In this document: positions 14,503 to 18,938 of the stretch, one piece after another
Layout: each line of letters opens with the position of its first letter
Position numbering within the stretch: the stretch's first letter is position 1
NCBI GenBank assembly: GCA_003525525.1
Contig: DQED01000444.1
Location: 1,959-20,896 of the forward strand
Source: Desulfovibrio sp.
Lineage (GTDB): Bacteria; Desulfobacterota; Desulfovibrionia; Desulfovibrionales; Desulfovibrionaceae
DNA: 18,938 nt
Direction of reading: 5' to 3'
Notes under the pieces: generated by a model
The model's input: the letters and a program-made list of their open reading frames with translations, nothing else
What the model was told of the DNA's origin: nothing
Databases searched by the model: none
Translations under genes and position numbers: made by a program

Positions 14503-15456
14503 TCAATCGTTCTGGGTTCGGTGATGTCTGGCGGCCGCCTCGGCGCAGGTCACGAGCAGTTCGCGCAATTGGGCCGGCTCAAGTACTGTGGCCATGGGAC
14601 CGAAGGAAAGCAGCCAGGACGCGAGATGGTCCCAGTCCACGACGGCCAGGGTGAGAACAGTTTCTCCACTCTCTACCACGAGCCGATCCTCCTGCACGCC
14701 CATCCACCACTCCCGCTGGGCACGATCCACGGCGTCCGGATGGAAGCGTATTTTAGCACGCAGTTGGGGAGAAGGCATCTGTTCCCGGACATAGGCTGCC
14801 GGGTTGAAGTCGCCGCGAGGGGCGAAGTGCTCACTACACATTTCCATCACGCTTATGCGGTCGGTGCGGAAGTCGCGTATCGCTTGTCGCCGTTGGCACC
14901 AGGCGATGAGATGCCAGCGGCCGAGATAAAATAGAAGTCCCATGGGTTCGACCACACGTTCTTCGGGAACCGGTTTGCCGTAGCCCTGGTAGAGCAAGCG
15001 CAATGTCTGACAGCGGCCAAGGGCCTTTTGGATCAGTCCGAGGTCCGATTGTGCTGTCGGCGGCGGGGTATCAGCCGTGCTGCCTGTGCCGCGCTTGACG
15101 CGCAACATCTCGTCCTGGCGCGCCGGCGGGAGTACGGCTCGTATCTTCTGCAAGGCTGTGGCCGCATGGCTGGAAAGGGAGAAGGCGGCTGCATGCTCGA
15201 TCAACATGGCCCCAGTGGCCAGGGAGTAGGCCTCCTCCTCGGTGAAGTTCACCGGCGGCAGGAGATAGCCCCGCATGAGCGAATAGCCGACGCCGGCTTC
15301 GGCCAGCACGGGAACGCCAGCTTCGGCCAGAGCCCGCATATCCCGGTAGATGGTGCGCTGGCTCAGCCCGAAATGTTCCGCCATTGACGCGGCGGTGGCA
15401 TAACGGCGGGATTGCAGGAAGAGGATCAGGCCGAGCAGCCGGTCAATTCTGTTCAT
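14503..15456 (-). CDS. YafY-family HTH/WYL-domain transcriptional regulator
   Basis: A 317-residue regulator. Residues about 3-58 form a winged helix-turn-helix of the HTH_11 type (MNRIDRLLGLILFLQSRR..., with SQRTIYRDMRALAEAGVPV). After a helical linker, the WYL domain spans about 140-215, with PMGLLFYLGRWHLIAW as the ligand-binding core and CQRRQAIRDFRTDRI behind it. The C-terminal WCX-type extension reaches the end. WYL domains sense small molecules or nucleic-acid fragments. I chose the ATG at 15456 because homology starts there; AGGA lies nine bases upstream. It is convergent with the reductase and may control it through the TGACA-N6-TGTCA sites (inference). No copy of that site is seen before its own gene. 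Confidence 0.9.
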   Translation of the reverse strand: MNRIDRLLGLILFLQSRRYATAASMAEHFGLSQRTIYRDMRALAEAGVPVLAEAGVGYSLMRGYLLPPVNFTEEEAYSLATGAMLIEHAAAFSLSSHAATALQKIRAVLPPARQDEMLRVKRGTGSTADTPPPTAQSDLGLIQKALGRCQTLRLLYQGYGKPVPEERVVEPMGLLFYLGRWHLIAWCQRRQAIRDFRTDRISVMEMCSEHFAPRGDFNPAAYVREQMPSPQLRAKIRFHPDAVDRAQREWWMGVQEDRLVVESGETVLTLAVVDWDHLASWLLSFGPMATVLEPAQLRELLVTCAEAAARHHRTQND

Positions 15457-15753
15457 GGTGTGATGTCCTGTGCCCGCGCGAGCTTTTCGCAGGAACATCT
15501 GCCACGTGGCCAGTCATGGTGAATCGCTCGGGTTTCCATGGAACGGAACGGTAGTGTTTCCCTCGAGACGATGCAACAGAGACGCAATCGATATTTTGTG
15601 GACCGGGATGTGCGGATTCAGAACGTTCCCATCCCGAACTTTGATTTTCGTTCAGGCGGTCGGAAATGCCCAATTGTCCAATTTGAGGGTAGGCCCCCCG
15701 GAAACTTGTTCCAGGAAGCGCTATTCCGGTTGGGTGAGCTGGTCCGGATTGGT
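15457..15753. other. Intergenic region between regulator and insertion sequence
   Basis: About 297 bases with mixed composition and no convincing gene on either strand. It must hold the promoter of the WYL regulator, but no clear -35/-10 pair is visible. TTGTCCAATTT near 15674-15684 resembles the outer right end of the adjacent IS element (ACTGTCCAATTTT), perhaps a relic end or chance. Confidence 0.4.
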
Positions 15754-15796
15754 TGGACAGTTTGGCGGTGCGGTTAAGCTAAAGTCCGGTTGGTGC

Positions 15797-16651
15797 TCAT
15801 GCCGCCTTGGAGGCCGAGTGGCCATCCCGGTATACGTCCATGGGCCGGCGACCGTCAAAAGCCGTATGCGGTCGCTGCTCGTTGTAGAAGCGGAACCAAT
15901 CAGCGAGCGCCAAGCGAGCCTGGCTGCCGGTTTCGAATTCCCGCAGATAGACGCACTCCCATTTAACCGAGCGCCACAGCCGCTCGATAAAGACATTGTC
16001 CATCCATCGGCCTTTGCCATCCATGGAGATGGCGACACCGGCATCCTTGAGCGCCTGGGTGAATTCCAGGCTGGTGAACTGCAAGCCCTGGTCCGTGTTG
16101 AAGATTTCCGGTACCCCGTAACGATTCATGGCCTCTTCCAAGGCAGCGACGCAAAAATCCGCGTCCAAGGTGTTGGACAGACGCCAAGACAACACGGCCC
16201 GGCTGTGCCAGTCCATCACCGCCACAAGGTAGAGGAAACCGCGCCGCATGCGGACATACGTGATATCCGCACACCACACTTGATCCGGCCGTTTGATCGC
16301 AAGACTGCGCAGCAGATACGGATAGATCTTGTGCCCTGGATGCGGCGGACTGGTCTTGGGCTTCTGGTAGATCGCCATCAGCCCCATCCTGCGCATCAAT
16401 CGCCGCACGCGTCCACGTCCGACCACGATGCCCTGATGCCGCAAATGCAGCCGCATCTGGCGCGATCCGTAAAACGGCGTCTCCAGAAACTGCTCATCGA
16501 TACGCCGCATCAAGTCCAGGTTCATGGCCGACTCGCCCTTCGGGCGATGATACCAAGTCGATCTGGCTAGCCCGAGGATGCGGCACTGTCGGGAAATACT
16601 GAGCCGGGGATGGCCGCGTTCGACTATCCCACGCCTTCGCCCGCGACTCAT
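15797..16651 (-). CDS. IS3-family transposase OrfB (DDE integrase core)
   Basis: A 284-residue catalytic part of the transposase. An HTH-like N-terminal region is followed by the rve integrase core with the acidic triad: Asp129 in VWCADITYV, Asp187 in FNTDQGLQF, and Glu223 in NVFIERLWRSVKWE. Exactly 35 residues lie between the last two, the DD(35)E spacing of IS3. The tail (ADWFRFYNEQRPHTAFDGRRPMD) is typical of the family. Its ATG overlaps the orfA stop (ATGA). The active enzyme is usually an OrfAB fusion made by -1 frameshifting, and the frame is open back to the slippery site at 16672-16678. Confidence 0.93.
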   Translation of the reverse strand: MSRGRRRGIVERGHPRLSISRQCRILGLARSTWYHRPKGESAMNLDLMRRIDEQFLETPFYGSRQMRLHLRHQGIVVGRGRVRRLMRRMGLMAIYQKPKTSPPHPGHKIYPYLLRSLAIKRPDQVWCADITYVRMRRGFLYLVAVMDWHSRAVLSWRLSNTLDADFCVAALEEAMNRYGVPEIFNTDQGLQFTSLEFTQALKDAGVAISMDGKGRWMDNVFIERLWRSVKWECVYLREFETGSQARLALADWFRFYNEQRPHTAFDGRRPMDVYRDGHSASKAA

Positions 16652-16932
16652 CGTTTGGCGAAGGCTCGCTCTAAAAAATCCTTTTCCACAGTCAATTGAC
16701 CAATCTTGGCATGGAGTTCCCGGATTTCGGCGGCGGAATCCTTCTGCGCGGTCGCCGCCTTTCCAGAAAAGGCCGCAACCATGCCTTCCTTGGCCTGACG
16801 CTTCCAGCCGGCGATCTGTGTCGGATGCACGTCGTACTTGCTGGCCAACTCGGCCAAGGTCAACTCGCCTGACAGGGCCTCGAGCGCCACTTTGGCCTTA
16901 AACTCCGCTGAAAACTTTCGTCGCTGGGACAT
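16648..16932 (-). CDS. IS3-family transposase OrfA (HTH)
   Basis: A 94-residue DNA-binding part of the transposase. MSQRRKFSAEFKAKVALEAL opens a helix-turn-helix (about 5-50) that recognises the IS ends, and a leucine-rich coiled coil (about 65-90, EIRELHAKIGQLTVEKDFLERAF) mediates multimerisation. GAGGAGG lies about ten bases before the start. It overlaps orfB by four bases. Confidence 0.92.
   Translation of the reverse strand: MSQRRKFSAEFKAKVALEALSGELTLAELASKYDVHPTQIAGWKRQAKEGMVAAFSGKAATAQKDSAAEIRELHAKIGQLTVEKDFLERAFAKR
16672..16678 (-). other. Programmed -1 frameshift slippery site of the IS
   Basis: On the minus strand orfA reads GAT TTT TTA, giving the heptamer T TTT TTA. After a slip back by one base the frame reads on as FRASLRQTM and enters orfB without a stop. 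This is the usual way IS3 elements make the OrfAB transposase. Confidence 0.6.
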
Positions 16933-16981
16933 CGAAATCCGTCCTCCTCGTTTGAGGACTATAGCTTAACTGACTGTCCAA

Positions 16982-18556
16982 TTTTCCGCGACCACCTCAA
17001 CCGGCTGGGTTGAGTCTTCCCATGGCCACGTTTACATGACCAATGGTTCCGTGATTGGTGCCAATGGGGACGAAGCCCATTTCGAGGTTGCCATCGAGGA
17101 CCCGCAGCTGCGTAAATTTTCCATTAATCCCGGAGAGGAAGACCACGAGCTTGAACACTCGCTCCGGGCCTGCCTGGCGCTTGCGCAGATGAACCCGAGC
17201 CAAGCGATCCTTCCCCTTATTGGGGCGACGTTCCTGGCCCCCCTCCAGTGCTTCATCCCCCTGGACTTTTCTGTCTTCCTCCACGGCGTGACCGGGTCCT
17301 TCAAATCCCAGCTGACCATGCTCTGCCAGAGCCACTATGGCCGGCAATTTCACAATAGCTTGCCCGGCAACTGGGCCTCTACCGAAAACGCCCTGGAAAT
17401 TATGACGTTTCTCGCAAAGGACGCGGTTTTTGTCGTCGACGACTTCACCTACCTGCGCAACGAGCGTTCTTCTTTGGGGTACAAGGAACTCGAAAAAAAG
17501 GCGGAGCGGATTTTCCGTGGGCAAGGAAACTCCACCGGACGGCAGCGGATGGGGCGGAATGATTTGGCCCGCAGCTACCATTCCCGGGCCATGATCATGA
17601 CCAGCGGCGAAACGCTGCCGAGGGGGGACAGTCTTCTCGCTCGCCTTTTTGTCGTCCAGCTCAGCAAGGGGGGCATTGATTCCAGCGAACTTTCCCAGAT
17701 GCAGCAGTACGCGGCGGCTGGTCTCTTTGAAAATGCCATGGCTGGTTATATTAAATGGATTTCTGCCAATTATGACCGCCTGAAAGATCATATCCCTGCG
17801 GAAATTGAACGTCTTCGGGAATGCTTTTCTGGCCTCCGTTCTGTTCACTTTCGTACACCGGAGAACACCGCCAAGCTGTTCCTCGGGTTCGGAATGTTCA
17901 TTTATTATATGAAAGCCATGAATATTATTTCTGAATCCGAGGCAGCCTCCGTATTGTCTCAGGCCAAAGATATTTTTCTTGAAGTTGGTCGCAATCAAAA
18001 TAGTGTTTTCGTCTATGACGACACGGCGGATCTCTTCTTCGACCAGCTTGTCGATGCCATGGCCCAGGGTGCTGGCCATTTTAACTTCATTCATCCCGAT
18101 GAGTTCACTTCTTTTGAAGGGAAGGAGTTCATCGGTTGGACCAATATTCACGGGGGCTGGCACAATAATGGGCGTTGCTTCGGCTGGATTGCCGGCGAAA
18201 GCCTGTATCTGCTCCCGGCTATCAGCTACGACGCTGCCCACAAGCAGAGCAAGGCCAAGGGCTTTACCCTTGAAACCCGGGGTCGCCTTTGGAAGCGCCT
18301 TCATGAGCAGGGCCTCGTGCTGAGCAGTGACCCCGACCGCATTGGCACCCGCAAGTACGTCAATGGCATCCACCACCGGGTCGTCCATCTGGATTTCGCC
18401 GAGTGTTTCAAGGACAGCTTCCGCCGCCGTGGCGAGGGCGACGCCCATGGGCCGGGCAACTCTGGGGATCAGGAATCGGCGGGTCAGGAACACGGGAACA
18501 GCGTTTATCCTTCCATTGGCGCGACCGGAACGGACGACCTTTACGCCGACGTTTAG
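16982..18556 (+). pseudogene. DUF927-like P-loop ATPase/helicase of a mobile element, 5'-truncated by the IS
   Basis: The open frame reaches the edge of the IS without a stop; an internal ATG at 17036 would give 506 residues. Before that ATG the in-frame sequence TGWVESSHGHVYMTNGSVIGANG has the look of the GW...G..VYLH..GAIGA.G block in the middle of DUF927 proteins, so an N-terminal part is missing. Walker A GVTGSFKS is at about 84-91 from the ATG (Phe where Gly is usual), Walker B VFVVDD at about 131-136, and AMIMTSGE at about 185-192 as a sensor-like strand. Such proteins occur in plasmids, phages and integrative elements beside primase domains. The coding region 17700-18010 is less GC-rich than the chromosomal genes to the left, consistent with transfer. 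The C-terminal ~50 residues are low complexity. Confidence 0.72.
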
Positions 18557-18843
18557 TTTCAGATCGTCACGACGACGACAGCCCCTGGCCGCTTTGGGCG
18601 GTTCAGGGGCTGCTTTGTTTTTAGGCTCCTCATGATCACTGTGTCCAAACAACGTCCCGCCACCTGGCACATCGAAGACCCGGGCCATTTTCTGCGTGTA
18701 CGCCACGCTCAGCGGCGTTCCCATGGCTGGGGGATTGGCCCGCTTTGCGAATAAAAATTCCCTGAGAGCCTCCCTAGGCCGAATATGAGCCATCTCAGTG
18801 CCAAATCGCGCGCCGCCTTACTATTGTGTCCAGTGGTGAGTCC
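18557..18843. other. Region between the DUF927-like gene and the tRNA terminator
   Basis: Apart from the terminator at 18579-18622 I find no secure gene. A minus-strand frame opens with an ATG at 18793 (MAHIRPREALREFLFAKRANP...) and its first ~45 codons look plausible as protein. It then runs straight through the terminator stem and on across the opposite strand of the ATPase gene, and it has no good ribosome binding site. No integrase fragment is visible. Confidence 0.4.
18579..18622 (+). terminator. Intrinsic terminator after the DUF927-like gene
   Basis: CAGCCCCTG (18579-18587) pairs with CAGGGGCTG (18604-18612), with an inner CCGC/GCGG extension around a short loop, followed by CTTTGTTTTT. 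It lies 22 bases after the stop codon. Confidence 0.85.
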
Positions 18844-18880
18844 AAAAAGAAAAAAGGGCTATCCCGAAGGATAACCCTTT
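18844..18880 (-). terminator. Intrinsic terminator of the tRNA-Glu transcript
   Basis: On the minus strand AAAGGGTTATCC, loop TTCG, GGATAGCCCTTT (18880-18853) form a 12-base stem with one mismatch and a stable UUCG tetraloop, followed by a T-rich run (TTTCTTTTT). It starts eight bases after the tRNA CCA end. Confidence 0.9.
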
Positions 18881-18888
18881 GATTTCTT

Positions 18889-18938
18889 TGGCGTCCCCAA
18901 GGGGATTTGAACCCCTGTTACCGGCGTGAAAGGCCGAT
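18889..18938 (-). tRNA. tRNA-Glu (UUC), 3' part, runs off the window
   Basis: Fifty bases of the 3' portion are present. The anticodon arm has stem TCGGC/GCCGG and loop CTTTCAC, giving anticodon TTC (glutamate). The T arm AGGGGTTCAAATCCCCT is perfect, and the acceptor strand ends in an encoded CCA at 18889-18891. The 5' half lies beyond the right edge. tRNA 3' ends are common integration targets, and the mobile-element remains lie on this side. Confidence 0.9.

Larger units (their letters stand above)
15754..16980 (-). mobile_element. IS3-family insertion sequence
   Basis: A 1227-base element with two overlapping transposase frames on the minus strand. The left end starts TGGACAGT (15754-15761) and the right end finishes ACTGTCCA (16973-16980), an exact inverted match beginning TG and ending CA as in the IS3 family. 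A second matching block follows inside: GTTAAGCTAAAGTCC on the left and, inverted, GTTAAGCTATAGTCC on the right, with several extra bases at the left. The flanks do not show an obvious 3-5 base target duplication. Both frames look intact, so the copy may be functional. It adjoins a gene that has lost its 5' part. Confidence 0.88.

Noticed and set aside
15470..15752. Missing N-terminal half of the DUF927-like gene to the left of the IS
   Set aside because: All three plus-strand frames were read; none shows primase or DUF927-like sequence, and one is closed shortly before the IS end.
16997..18660. Long minus-strand open frame opposite the DUF927-like gene
   Set aside because: The plus strand carries Walker A and B motifs, a stop followed by a strong terminator, and better coding character.

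Overview
This is a GC-rich bacterial window with short intergenic spaces, tightly packed operons and a Gram-negative outer-membrane uptake system. The protein flavour and the mix of a molybdenum hydroxylase, a benzoate-CoA-ligase-type enzyme and TonB systems suggest a deltaproteobacterial sulfate reducer of the Desulfovibrio/Solidesulfovibrio kind. That assignment is inference; no rRNA or marker gene is present.

Layout, left to right. (1) 1-1028, minus: the N-terminal part of a xanthine-dehydrogenase-type molybdopterin subunit, running off the left edge. (2) 1351-4151, plus: a two-gene unit with ATGA overlap, made of a benzoate-CoA-ligase-family adenylating enzyme and an acyl-carrier/GNAT fusion. 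This looks like a small acyl activation and transfer module of unknown product. (3) 4152-4525: gene-free space between converging units. (4) 11301 down to 4526, minus: a seven-gene operon encoding a TonB-dependent receptor, two different SAM methyltransferases, a ZnuA/TroA-like binding protein, its ATPase, its ABC-3 permease and a TonB. It is headed by an AT-rich control region holding a promoter candidate and a perfect palindrome. Together the genes could carry one substrate from outside the outer membrane to the cytoplasm. The binding protein appears to lack most canonical Zn/Mn ligands. (5) 11569-11937, minus: a short TonB C-terminal-domain protein without a membrane anchor, possibly decaying. 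(6) 12057-12815, plus: a cysteine-containing protein I do not recognise. (7) 13006-15456: an NTF2-like protein and a medium-chain reductase transcribed divergently from a region carrying two TGACA-N6-TGTCA palindromes, followed by a convergent WYL-family regulator. (8) 15754-18556: an intact IS3-family element abutting a DUF927-like P-loop ATPase gene that has lost its 5' part. (9) 18844-18938: the 3' part of a tRNA-Glu(UUC) on the minus strand with its terminator.

The right-hand third looks like the worn edge of a mobile island next to a tRNA. The left two thirds hold the two most interesting modules: the ligase/carrier-GNAT pair, and the self-contained TonB-to-ABC import operon with its two methyltransferases.
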